From assembly GCA_042093735.1 (NCBI GenBank), contig JBELEM010000001.1, positions 49,167 to 113,166 on the forward strand: DNA of 64,000 bases, given 5' to 3'. The translations under genes and the position numbers were made by a program. Position 1 is the first letter of the stretch; every line of letters starts with the position of its first letter. The notes beneath the pieces were generated by a model. The model ran no database searches and was not told where the DNA came from. It saw nothing but the letters and a program-made list of their open reading frames with translations. This DNA is from Hellea sp042093735. GTDB taxonomy: Bacteria > Pseudomonadota > Alphaproteobacteria > Caulobacterales > Maricaulaceae. Shown piece by piece: positions 54,664 to 62,915 of this stretch.

Positions 54664-55206
54664 ATGATATTCTTCACTGCATTAAGATTGCCTCTAAGGC
54701 TTTCCAAGCAAATCTCAAATATTCAGAGGGGTGTTGCGGGCACTAGGTGGTCAGATGTAGATAATTTGCATATAACAACATGTTATTACGGTGATATTGA
54801 TTTTGATATTGCGGAATCATTAGATTATGAGTTGGCCCGGCACCCATTACCAAGTTTTGAACTTCAGCTTGAGGGTGCGGGACACACAGGGAATGCGCCA
54901 CCTCTAACATTGTGGCTAGGCGTAAAAAATAATAAATTTTTACATGATTTGAATATGTATTGTATCTCTGCTGCAAAGCGATCAGGAATAAACCCTGATA
55001 TGCGAGATTATAAGCCTCATGTGACTTTGGGTTATCTTGGAGCAACAACCCCCTTAGAGAGAGTAATATCTTTTGAAAAAAGAACATCGAGATTTAATTC
55101 TGCTCCATTTTTAATTGATGAAATGATTTTGTATTCAAGTCACAGAAGGTCAAATAATAATAATCTGTATAAGATTGAAGCTACTTACCCAATGCTTATA
55201 TCTTAG
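54664..55206 (+). CDS. thpR: RNA 2',3'-cyclic phosphodiesterase ThpR
   Basis: A 180-residue 2H phosphoesterase. The two HxTx motifs are LHITTCYYG (near residue 37) and PHVTLGYLG (near residue 119), spaced as in ThpR/LigT. Family enzymes open 2',3'-cyclic phosphates on RNA ends. The start lies 21 nt after the aldo/keto reductase stop. The biological role in most bacteria is unclear. The 206 nt after it lead into groES and contain a likely heat-shock promoter and hairpin. Confidence 0.9.
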   Translation: MIFFTALRLPLRLSKQISNIQRGVAGTRWSDVDNLHITTCYYGDIDFDIAESLDYELARHPLPSFELQLEGAGHTGNAPPLTLWLGVKNNKFLHDLNMYCISAAKRSGINPDMRDYKPHVTLGYLGATTPLERVISFEKRTSRFNSAPFLIDEMILYSSHRRSNNNNLYKIEATYPMLIS

Positions 55207-55316
55207 ACAAATTTAACAGTTAGTGAGTAAATGTTATCTATTAAGTTAATGACTATGGTTACTTAACATAAGAAAATGAATTATTAGGAGTTATTTAAAA
55301 AATATTCCAACCTCCT

Positions 55317-55345
55317 CTTGCGACTTCACTCATCCTTCCCTACAT
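55317..55345 (+). promoter_or_regulatory. RpoH-like promoter before groES
   Basis: CTTGCG (55317-55322) and CCTACAT (55339-55345) are spaced by 16 nt and resemble the sigma32 consensus (CTTGAA...CCCCAT). The position, about 70 nt before the groES start, suits a heat-shock promoter. The -35 is a better match than the -10. Confidence 0.4.
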
Positions 55346-55354
55346 GACCTCTGT

Positions 55355-55378
55355 CGGTGTGCGGGCTTTTGCGCACCG
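55355..55378 (+). promoter_or_regulatory. Hairpin in the groES leader
   Basis: CGGTGTGC (55355-55362) and GCGCACCG (55371-55378) form an 8-bp stem with one wobble pair and an 8-nt loop, placed close to the predicted transcript start. The spacing resembles CIRCE (9-N8/9-9) but the sequence does not match it. Confidence 0.55.
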
Positions 55379-55412
55379 TTTAATATTAACCTAGTAAACG
55401 CAAGAGACTATT

Positions 55413-55700
55413 ATGAAATTTCGTCCTCTACATGACCGCGTGCTCGTCGAGCGCGTAAAAGAAGATACGAAGACTGCTGGAGGTATTATTATACCGGACA
55501 CAGCTACTGAGAAACCCTCTGAGGGTAAAGTAGTTGCAGTCGGCCCTGGCACACGCAATGATGATGGTAAATTCACTGCTCTCGATGTTAAAAAAGGTGA
55601 CCGTGTACTATTTGGTAAATGGGGCGGCACTGAAGTTAAGGTCGATGGTAAAGAACTGCTAATCATGAAAGAATCTGATATTATGGGGATTATTGATTAA
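55413..55700 (+). CDS. groES: Co-chaperonin GroES
   Basis: GroES is the 10-kDa lid of the chaperonin. The 95-residue protein starts MKFRPLHDRVLVERVK and has the mobile loop EDTKTAGGIIIPDTATEKP and a C-terminal LLIMKESDIMGII. It has a normal length and no gaps. It precedes groEL by 82 nt in the usual operon. The start has an AAGAGA sequence before it. A hairpin leader and RpoH-like promoter lie upstream. Confidence 0.98.
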   Translation: MKFRPLHDRVLVERVKEDTKTAGGIIIPDTATEKPSEGKVVAVGPGTRNDDGKFTALDVKKGDRVLFGKWGGTEVKVDGKELLIMKESDIMGIID

Positions 55701-55782
55701 TTCCTCCAAAACTCCTGTAGTTATTCTGATTACTGCAGGAAAATGCTTAACAATAACAATTAATCTCTAGGGAGACTTAACT

Positions 55783-57426
55783 ATGGCGGCAAAAGACGTC
55801 AAATTCGGGACTGACGCCCGAGCAAAAATGCTTGAGGGTGTTGATATCCTTGCAAATGCAGTGAAAACCACATTAGGCCCTAAAGGCCGTAACGTAGTGA
55901 TTGAGCGTAGCTTTGGTGCTCCGCGGACAACAAAAGACGGTGTATCCGTAGCCAAGGAAATAGAACTTGAAGATCGCTATCAAAACTTAGGTGCTATGAT
56001 GCTCCGCGAAGTTGCATCTAAAACAAATGATAAAGCTGGCGATGGTACGACAACGGCAACTGTTCTAGCTCAAGCCATTGTTCGCGAAGGACTTAAACGC
56101 GTTGCTGCGGGCATGAACCCCATGGATCTCAAGCGCGGTATAGACAAGGCCTCCAACGAAATTGCAGGAGATTTGTTAAAAAAGGCTACAAAGATCACTA
56201 AATCATCTGAAATAGCGCAAGTTGGAACTATCTCAGCTAACGGTGAGGCTTCAATCGGAAAAATGATTGCAGACGCCATGGGTAAGGTCGGTAATGAAGG
56301 TGTTATAACAGTTGAAGAAGGAAAGACAGCCGAAACTGAACTAGATGTTGTTGAGGGCATGCAGTTTGACCGCGGTTATTTATCTCCTTATTTCATCACA
56401 AATGCTGAGAAAATGAAAACAGAATTAGATGACCCATACATACTTCTTAACGAAGGAAAACTTACTTCATTGCAGCCAATGCTACCAATATTAGAAGCTG
56501 TTGTTCAAACGGGTAAGCCACTTCTAATCATAGCTGAAGATATTGAGGGTGAAGCATTAGCAACCTTAGTGGTTAATAAACTAAGGGGTGGATTGAAGAT
56601 AGCTGCTGTTAAAGCTCCTGGATTCGGAGACCGCCGCAAAGCAATGCTTCAAGATATAGCCATTTTAACAAATGGGACTGTTATCTCTGAAGACCTTGGT
56701 ATTAAACTCGACAATGTTACTATCAAAGATCTTGGAACTGCAAAGCATGTGCATATCTCCAAAGATGATACAGTTATCGTTGATGGCCAGGGCAAGAAAA
56801 AAGATATTAAAGCTCGAGTTGAACAAATACGCCAACAAGCTGAAGCTACTTCTTCAGACTATGACCGTGAAAAGTTACAGGAACGTCTTGCAAAGCTTGC
56901 TGGGGGCGTAGCTGTTATTAAAGTTGGAGGTAGCACTGAGATAGAAGTTAAGGAACGTAAAGACAGAGTCGACGACGCCCTAAACGCCACACGTGCCGCA
57001 GTAGAAGAGGGAATAGTTCCCGGCGGTGGTACAGCTTTATTGCGTGCTTCACGCAATATTAGTGTGAAAGGTATAAATGATGATGAACAATCAGGAATCG
57101 AGATTGTAGTAGCTGCTTTACAGTATCCATTACGTCAAATTGCTGACAATGCTGGCGTTGAAGGCGCTGTTGTTGTAGGTAATGTCATAGCAGAAAATAA
57201 AGCTAATTACGGCTATGATGCTCAGAATGACAAATATGGCGATATGGTTAAAAAAGGTATTATTGACCCTGTCAAAGTTGTTCGTACAGCATTAATGGAT
57301 GCAGCATCAGTAGCTTCTCTTATCTTAACCACTGAAGTAGCGATAGTTGAGGCTCCAAAACCGGAAGCTGCAGCGCCTGCTATGCCTGATATGGGTGGAA
57401 TGGGTGGTATGGGAGGTATGATGTAA
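55783..57426 (+). CDS. groEL: Chaperonin GroEL
   Basis: GroEL is the 60-kDa chaperonin that folds proteins with GroES. The 547-residue protein has the ATP-site sequences TLGPKGRNVVIE and GDGTTTATVLAQAIV, the conserved apical domain, and the GGM-rich tail (GGMGGMGGMM). AGGGAG precedes ATG 55783. A strong terminator follows 40 nt after the stop. Only one groESL copy is in this window. Confidence 0.99.
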   Translation: MAAKDVKFGTDARAKMLEGVDILANAVKTTLGPKGRNVVIERSFGAPRTTKDGVSVAKEIELEDRYQNLGAMMLREVASKTNDKAGDGTTTATVLAQAIVREGLKRVAAGMNPMDLKRGIDKASNEIAGDLLKKATKITKSSEIAQVGTISANGEASIGKMIADAMGKVGNEGVITVEEGKTAETELDVVEGMQFDRGYLSPYFITNAEKMKTELDDPYILLNEGKLTSLQPMLPILEAVVQTGKPLLIIAEDIEGEALATLVVNKLRGGLKIAAVKAPGFGDRRKAMLQDIAILTNGTVISEDLGIKLDNVTIKDLGTAKHVHISKDDTVIVDGQGKKKDIKARVEQIRQQAEATSSDYDREKLQERLAKLAGGVAVIKVGGSTEIEVKERKDRVDDALNATRAAVEEGIVPGGGTALLRASRNISVKGINDDEQSGIEIVVAALQYPLRQIADNAGVEGAVVVGNVIAENKANYGYDAQNDKYGDMVKKGIIDPVKVVRTALMDAASVASLILTTEVAIVEAPKPEAAAPAMPDMGGMGGMGGMM

Positions 57427-57466
57427 AAATTTTATTTTTACATATTTCTCATCAATGAGTTTATTA

Positions 57467-57493
57467 GCGGTCCTTCACAGGGCCGCTTTTTTT
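57467..57493 (+). terminator. Rho-independent terminator after groEL
   Basis: GCGGTCC (57467-57473) and GGGCCGC (57480-57486) form a 7-bp GC-rich stem with one wobble pair and a 6-nt loop, followed by seven T. Confidence 0.9.
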
Positions 57494-57592
57494 GTTACAA
57501 ATTGAAGAACAAGTGTAACGAAGGCTATTAATTTGAAAATTAAGGATAACAATTAGAAAAGATCGGTGAGTTGAGAAGGAGTTTTCTAACTA

Positions 57593-57676
57593 TGGTACGG
57601 GTAGTCGGACTTGAACCGACACTCCAAAGGAACCGGATTTTGAATCCGGCGCGTCTACCAATTCCGCCACACCCGC
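57593..57676 (-). tRNA. tRNA-Leu (anticodon CAA)
   Basis: The minus strand folds as a class II tRNA: acceptor arm starting GCGGGTG, D-loop with GGTAGACGC, anticodon stem CCGGA/TCCGG around TTCAAAA (anticodon CAA), a long variable arm with TCC-TTT-GGA, T-loop TTCAAGT with stem GTCGG/CCGAC, and an encoded CCA end. It reads UUG codons. The first acceptor pair is G-U (G1 with U72) rather than G-C, and G7-U66 is also a wobble. The 100 nt before and after it on either side hold no other gene; no terminator is obvious. Confidence 0.95.
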
Positions 57677-57774
57677 TTAATAGAAATACCGTATAAATGA
57701 GCTTAATGAAAAAGGCTATACACTTTTATCTATTTTTTACATGTCTTTAAGTTTTTTAATGCTATTGCTGTCTG

Positions 57775-58374
57775 ATGACTATTAATTCTAATTTTATCCT
57801 AAAGTCTTATGAGGGCATAATAAAATTAGCACGGCATAGACTGGCTGTGTATTGGCTTGCACTTATATCTTTTTTAGAGAGTTCAATCTTTCCCTTGCCA
57901 GTTGACTTAATGGTAATCCCAATGGTGCAGTCGAACCGCAGTAAGTGGATACAGATAGCATTAGTTGCCTCTATTTTCTCAGTTTTAGGAGGTATAGCTG
58001 GATATTTTTTAGGTCTTTGGTTTTTTGATGTGTTAGCAAAGCCATTATTAGATGCTTTGGGTAAATCAAATTATATTGATCAGTTCTCTTCTAATATTGA
58101 AACATATGGCGCAGCAGCTGTTTTTGGAGCGGGACTTACACCTTTTCCTTATAAAGTAATGACTATAATGTCGGGTAGTTTAAAAGTTAACTTTGCTGTT
58201 TTTGTTATTGCAAGTACGGTATCTAGGTTCCTACGCTTTTTTATTGTGGCATATATCGTTCGTTTATTTGGTTACCAAGCGGAAGAGTTTATCAGAAAGT
58301 ATTTTGCAAAGCTGACAATTTTATTATTTATTATTATAATCGTAATTTGGATTATTGTGAGAGTTTTAACTTAA
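57775..58374 (+). CDS. YqaA/DedA (SNARE-associated) family membrane protein
   Basis: A 199-residue membrane protein of the VTT/DedA superfamily, YqaA branch. The conserved ALISFLESSIFPLPVDLMVIP at the N-terminus, GAGLTPFPYKVMTIMSG and a trailing SRFLRFFIVAYIVRLFG are visible, with about five hydrophobic segments. DedA proteins support undecaprenyl phosphate or phospholipid flipping and membrane potential; YqaA is less studied. Its 3' end overlaps convergent murI by 9 nt. Confidence 0.9.
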   Translation: MTINSNFILKSYEGIIKLARHRLAVYWLALISFLESSIFPLPVDLMVIPMVQSNRSKWIQIALVASIFSVLGGIAGYFLGLWFFDVLAKPLLDALGKSNYIDQFSSNIETYGAAAVFGAGLTPFPYKVMTIMSGSLKVNFAVFVIASTVSRFLRFFIVAYIVRLFGYQAEEFIRKYFAKLTILLFIIIIVIWIIVRVLT

Positions 58375-59178
58375 TAACAAACTCGTAACTTTTTCAAATC
58401 CATAGGAACTAAATGTTTTACAGCGATTTATACATGTGTTTGGGCCTATCAAAAAAGCTTTGTTGGTTTCAAACTTTCTAGATTTTAGATGTAGTGTTTT
58501 TATCACGCTATTTACCCTTCTTGCTACTGCATTGCCACTATCTACCCAATTCACAGACTGAATTACTGAAGACTTGAGTTCTTCAATTAAAAGCGGAAAA
58601 TGGGTGCATGCTAATACCACCGCATCAATATCAGCACCATACTGTCCGTTGAACATCGGCGTTATCTCTGTTTTTACCCAATCTTCATTAATTTTTTCTC
58701 CCATCATTTTTTTTTCTGCGATATCGACTAAGTTGACTGAGCCTTGTAGAATTACTCGGCAGTCTGAGGCATGTTCATTTATCAATTTGTCAACATAACG
58801 CCTTTTGACAGTACCAGGTGTTCCTATAACACCTATAGTTTTTGTTCGCGATAAATTTGCTGCTGGCTTTATGGCGGGCACCACGCCTATGACTGGAACC
58901 GAAAGCACCGCTCTAATTTCATCAAGTGTTGTGGTTGAAGCGGTGTTGCAAGCGATTACAACGAGATCAGGTTTAAATGTTTCTGTCAGCTCCCATAATA
59001 ATCTGGGAAGACGTCTTTTTAGTTGTAATTCTGTCTTCTCACCATAGGGTCGAAAGTTATCATCTGCTATGTAAGTTAATTTTAGATTTGTATTGAGCTT
59101 TACAATTTCAGTTACTACAGAAAGACCTCCGACACCTGAGTCAAATATTAATGCATGGCCAGTATTTAATTTTTCCAT
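58366..59178 (-). CDS. murI: Glutamate racemase
   Basis: MurI makes D-glutamate for peptidoglycan. The 270-residue protein has the substrate motif FDSGVGGLSVV and the two catalytic cysteines in ACNTAST (near residue 78) and ACTHFPLL (near residue 193). It is cytoplasmic and complete. It converges on the YqaA gene with a 9-nt overlap. The divergent glycosyltransferase gene begins 86 nt from its start. Confidence 0.95.
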   Translation of the reverse strand: MEKLNTGHALIFDSGVGGLSVVTEIVKLNTNLKLTYIADDNFRPYGEKTELQLKRRLPRLLWELTETFKPDLVVIACNTASTTTLDEIRAVLSVPVIGVVPAIKPAANLSRTKTIGVIGTPGTVKRRYVDKLINEHASDCRVILQGSVNLVDIAEKKMMGEKINEDWVKTEITPMFNGQYGADIDAVVLACTHFPLLIEELKSSVIQSVNWVDSGNAVARRVNSVIKTLHLKSRKFETNKAFLIGPNTCINRCKTFSSYGFEKVTSLLLS

Positions 59179-59264
59179 AATTTCTCTTTAGCACCACTAG
59201 ATTACTGAAGTCTTATTGTGCAGAGTGCCCAATAAATAGAATAAATATTAAAATAGCAAGAGAG

Positions 59265-60755
59265 ATGAATATTTATCAAGAGCGAACTTTATGGTTAATT
59301 TCAATATTCCTTATTTTGAGATTAATATTCCTATATTCAACACCTTTAGGACTCCATGGGGATGAGGCCCAGTATTGGGTGTGGTCAAAAAACCTTGATT
59401 GGGGATATTATAGTAAGCCTCCATTTGTTGCATTAATTATTTCTATAACAACGAGTATTTTTGGGGATATAGAATGGGCGGTCCGAGTTTCTTCACCCTT
59501 ATTACACTCGTTTATTGCATTTTTAATATTTAGGACAGCCAGCTTCGCATTTGACGAGAGGACTGGGTTTTGGGCTGCTGCTATCTATTTTTTAATGCCG
59601 GCTGTCTGGGTGTCTTCCGCCATTGTAAGCACTGATGCTGCACTTCTATTATTTTGGGCTGTAGCATTGAATGCGTGGATACACCTTCGTTTAGAGGAGT
59701 CATATTTCTGGACGCTAGTTATGGCATTTGCAATTGGACTGGGTCTGCTTTCAAAATATGCCATGTTCTATTTTGTATTAGCTTTATTATTAGCTACTAT
59801 TTTTGATAAAAAATCAAAGCAGGTATTTTTTTCTCTTAAGGGTCTAGTGCTTGCTTTAATTTCATCGTGTGTAATTTTACCAAACTTAATATGGAACTAT
59901 AAAAATAACTTTGTAACAATTTTTCATACTATTGATAACGCTAATATGAAAAATGGACTCACATTGAATCCTGAAGAATTATTACGTTTTTGGGTTGACC
60001 AACTTGGTGTTTTTGGTCCTATAAGTTTGATCATTTTGATTTTAGCAATGATAATACTTTTTAAATCCCGAGTAGTTTCTGATAATAAAACTATCAATTT
60101 ACTTTTAATTTTGACAATAATTCCCTTAGTTTTAATTTCTTTGCAGGCTTTACTTTCACGCGCGAATGCTAACTGGGCTGTTACTGCCTATATTTCAGGT
60201 TCTATTATACTTGCTCATTACTTAACCCTACACGGATCAAAGTTGAAGACTTGGATTTTAAGCGGAATAGTAATTCAAAATGTAATATGTTTATCTGGAT
60301 TTATAATTCTTTCAAATGTCAATATGATGAATAGGTTGGGCCTGACAAATTCGGTTAAACGGCTGATTGCGTGGCCTGAAACAGTTAGTGCTGTAGAAAA
60401 TATTATAAATAAAGGACACATGAATAATACATATGAATTTGTAGCTATTGATAAGCGGACAATGTTTTATAGTCTTTTTTATTACGGCTTGAATGATAAA
60501 TTACCATTAAAAATGTGGACGTTTGGTAAGAGACCATTGAGCCATGCCGAATTGACTCATCCACTTCAAAAGCAGGATGGCCCTATATTACTATTGAATT
60601 ACTATGACCAGGATGAGTTATTGTTAAAAAGTGATTTTAAAGATTTAGTACGTTTGTCAGATCTTGATATTGATTTAGGCGGAGGTAAACGCCGTGTGCT
60701 TAGAGTATGGGCTGGCTATGGCTATACTCCTAGGAAGGGTAGACCTTACAGTTAG
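59265..60755 (+). CDS. GT39-type membrane glycosyltransferase (ArnT/PMT-like)
   Basis: A 496-residue protein with about ten predicted helices and the ArnT/PMT-type N-terminal loop LGLHGDEAQYWVWSKNLDWG, in which Asp33-Glu34 form the acidic catalytic pair of polyprenyl-phosphate-sugar transferases. YYSKPPFVALII and the SALIVSTDAALL-like region (here SSAIVSTDAALLLFW) also match. It would use a lipid-linked sugar to modify lipid A, protein or polysaccharide on the periplasmic side. The acceptor cannot be told from context. Confidence 0.88.
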   Translation: MNIYQERTLWLISIFLILRLIFLYSTPLGLHGDEAQYWVWSKNLDWGYYSKPPFVALIISITTSIFGDIEWAVRVSSPLLHSFIAFLIFRTASFAFDERTGFWAAAIYFLMPAVWVSSAIVSTDAALLLFWAVALNAWIHLRLEESYFWTLVMAFAIGLGLLSKYAMFYFVLALLLATIFDKKSKQVFFSLKGLVLALISSCVILPNLIWNYKNNFVTIFHTIDNANMKNGLTLNPEELLRFWVDQLGVFGPISLIILILAMIILFKSRVVSDNKTINLLLILTIIPLVLISLQALLSRANANWAVTAYISGSIILAHYLTLHGSKLKTWILSGIVIQNVICLSGFIILSNVNMMNRLGLTNSVKRLIAWPETVSAVENIINKGHMNNTYEFVAIDKRTMFYSLFYYGLNDKLPLKMWTFGKRPLSHAELTHPLQKQDGPILLLNYYDQDELLLKSDFKDLVRLSDLDIDLGGGKRRVLRVWAGYGYTPRKGRPYS

Positions 60756-60793
60756 CAAGGTTGAATGATCTTTTTATATTGTTAGATGATATA

Positions 60794-61363
60794 TTATTTC
60801 CACAGACGTTTTAATATGGCATCCCTTCTACATCCTTTCCTATAATAATTGTATCTTATAGGATTTTTTTTATAATAATCTTGATGGTATTTTTCCGCGA
60901 CCCAGAATTTTTTTGATTTTAAAATGGGCACAACTACCGGTGAATTGAAGGGTTTATTTTTTGAGATATACTCTTTTGATATTCGTGCTATTTCTAATTG
61001 ATTGCTGTCAGCAAATATAGCTGCTTTGTAAGAATTTCCTCTATCGCAAAATTGGCCGTCTGAATCCGTTGGGTCTATATTGAACCAATAATGATTTAGG
61101 ATCTCAGCGTAGCTAATCACTTTTGGATCATAATATATCTTTACTGCTTCGATATGTTTACCGTGGTTTTGGTATGTTGGATAATCCATATCGCCACCGG
61201 TATATCCTGATATAACCTCCTCTACTCCGTCTAGTTTTTCAAAATCTGCTTCTACGCACCAGAAGCATCCTCCTGCTAGAATAGCATAATCTATTTTTTT
61301 ATTTGCCGTTACTGCTTCGGTTTGAGGAAGATTTAAAAGAAGTATTAGAAGTAAGTATTTCAT
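60794..61363 (-). CDS. msrA: Peptide methionine sulfoxide reductase MsrA, exported form
   Basis: MsrA reduces S-methionine sulfoxide in proteins. The 189-residue protein has the catalytic Cys in AGGCFWCVEADF (near residue 32), GYTGGDMDYPTY, and a conserved FDPTD-like segment (NIDPTDSDGQF with DRGNSYKAAIF). A hydrophobic N-terminal segment (MKYLLLILLLNLPQTEA) looks like a signal peptide, so it probably works in the periplasm. The resolving cysteine may be the one in YRKGC near the C-terminus. No msrB is adjacent. Confidence 0.92.
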   Translation of the reverse strand: MKYLLLILLLNLPQTEAVTANKKIDYAILAGGCFWCVEADFEKLDGVEEVISGYTGGDMDYPTYQNHGKHIEAVKIYYDPKVISYAEILNHYWFNIDPTDSDGQFCDRGNSYKAAIFADSNQLEIARISKEYISKNKPFNSPVVVPILKSKKFWVAEKYHQDYYKKNPIRYNYYRKGCRRDAILKRLWK

Positions 61364-61413
61364 TCAGATGCCTTAATAGTGTCGATGATGTAAGGGTATT
61401 AATAAAGAAAAAT

Positions 61414-62832
61414 TTAAGTATTTTTTAAGTTTGCGTAAGCCTCTAATGCTCTTTTTCTTGCGAATTTATGATCGACTAGCGGTTTAGGATAATTTTCTCC
61501 TAGTTTTACATTAGCCTTTTGCAATATTCCTGATGGTGCCTCCCAGGGCCTATGAATATATTTTTTTGGTAAGTCTTTGAGTTCTGGTACATATTTTTTA
61601 ATGTATTCTCCCTCGGGGTCAAACTTTTCACCCTGTGAAAAAGGATTGAATATCCTAAAGTAAGGAGATGCATCAGCTCCACTTCCCGCAACCCACTGCC
61701 ACCCGGATGCATTACTAGCTGGATCAGCATCCACAAGTGTGTCGTGGAACCATTTTTCTCCTTCTCGCCAGTCTATCAATAGGTGTTTTATTAAAAAACT
61801 GGCGGTAACCATTCTAACTCGGTTGTGTTGCCATCCTGTTTTCCAGAGCTGCCGCATGCCCGCATCAACGAAAGGGTATCCTGTCTTCCCTGTTTTCCAA
61901 GCATCAAGTGAGCTTTCACTATTTTGCCATCTGAAGGCATTGAATTTTTCTTTAAAATTTTCATTTGCTAATTTTGGATTGTTATAAAGAAGTACATAAG
62001 AGAATTCCCTCCAGCCAATTTCTGTTAAAAACTTATCGGCAACCTCAAGATTATCCTTAAAAAAACTCCATATCTGCCTTGGGGATATTTCACCGAATGC
62101 CAAGTGAGGTGACAGCTTTGAAGTGCCGTCTTCTATAGCTGGTTTGTTTCTATTTTGGTCATAATTATTTATTGGTCCATTTGCGAAATTTGATAATGCA
62201 CGAAGTGCGCCTTTAGAGCCAACCGTCCAATGGGGATGTATTTTGTTGACCCAATTACTATTTTTGGGAACTAAATTTAGATTATTTATTTCTAGGGATT
62301 CTAATTTTTTTTTGTAGTTCAGAGTATTTTTGGGGCTTGGTAAGGGCTCTGTTTTTATATGTTTCTTTGCTTCTCTCCAATATGGAGTAAAAACTTTATA
62401 GTAATTATCTGTTTTAGTTTTGATAGACCAAGGCTCAGAAAGTAAATTTGCGTTGAAGCTTTTTACAGAAAGTCCTCTTTTTTTGAGGTCTGACATTACC
62501 TCAGTATCTGTCTCTATGTTTTCAATTTCATACCTTCTGTTCCAATAAATACTTGAGGCGCCAGATTGCTCAATTAATATATCTAAAACACTTGAGGTCA
62601 GTCCTTTTCGAATTATTAAATCCAAGCCAATTTTACTTAAATCTGACTTTAATGAATGCAAGCTGTGGCTTAGCCACCACTTACTAGCAGCTCCTATCTC
62701 TCGATTTCGTCCTGTTTCCCATATATAAACGCAAATTAATGGACGTCCGGTATTGGCAGCTTCGTATAAAGCCGTATTGTCACTTATTCTTAGATCTCGG
62801 CGGAACAGTACTATTATTGGCTCGTTTAGGAT
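61414..62832 (-). CDS. phrB: Deoxyribodipyrimidine photolyase with non-canonical (ATC) start
   Basis: A class I CPD photolyase / cryptochrome-family flavoprotein that repairs UV dimers with blue light. The frame read from 62832 gives 472 residues, the normal length, starting ILNEPIIVLFRRDLRISDN, which is the family N-terminus. The FAD domain shows LSPHLAFGEISPRQIW, EIGWREFSYVLLYNNP, WKTGKTGYPFVDAGMRQLW, and MVTASFLIKHLLIDWR. No ATG, GTG or TTG lies in frame between the upstream stop and the conserved N-terminus; the first is TTG 62661, inside the antenna-binding domain. ATC 62832 follows AAAGGGG at 5 nt. So start codon use, a recent start loss, or a sequence error must explain it. Confidence 0.82.
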   Translation of the reverse strand: MLNEPIIVLFRRDLRISDNTALYEAANTGRPLICVYIWETGRNREIGAASKWWLSHSLHSLKSDLSKIGLDLIIRKGLTSSVLDILIEQSGASSIYWNRRYEIENIETDTEVMSDLKKRGLSVKSFNANLLSEPWSIKTKTDNYYKVFTPYWREAKKHIKTEPLPSPKNTLNYKKKLESLEINNLNLVPKNSNWVNKIHPHWTVGSKGALRALSNFANGPINNYDQNRNKPAIEDGTSKLSPHLAFGEISPRQIWSFFKDNLEVADKFLTEIGWREFSYVLLYNNPKLANENFKEKFNAFRWQNSESSLDAWKTGKTGYPFVDAGMRQLWKTGWQHNRVRMVTASFLIKHLLIDWREGEKWFHDTLVDADPASNASGWQWVAGSGADASPYFRIFNPFSQGEKFDPEGEYIKKYVPELKDLPKKYIHRPWEAPSGILQKANVKLGENYPKPLVDHKFARKRALEAYANLKNT

Positions 62833-62915
62833 AGTGGCCCCTTTGGATGTTGGTCGGTTAGAATTTAACGCAACTATTAATACGCAGAGAAAACAGCCAT
62901 AGTTGTAAAAATTTC

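Noticed and set aside
55207..55412. CIRCE operator before groES
   Set aside because: No TTAGCACTC/GAGTGCTAA-type repeat is present; the inverted repeat there has a different sequence.
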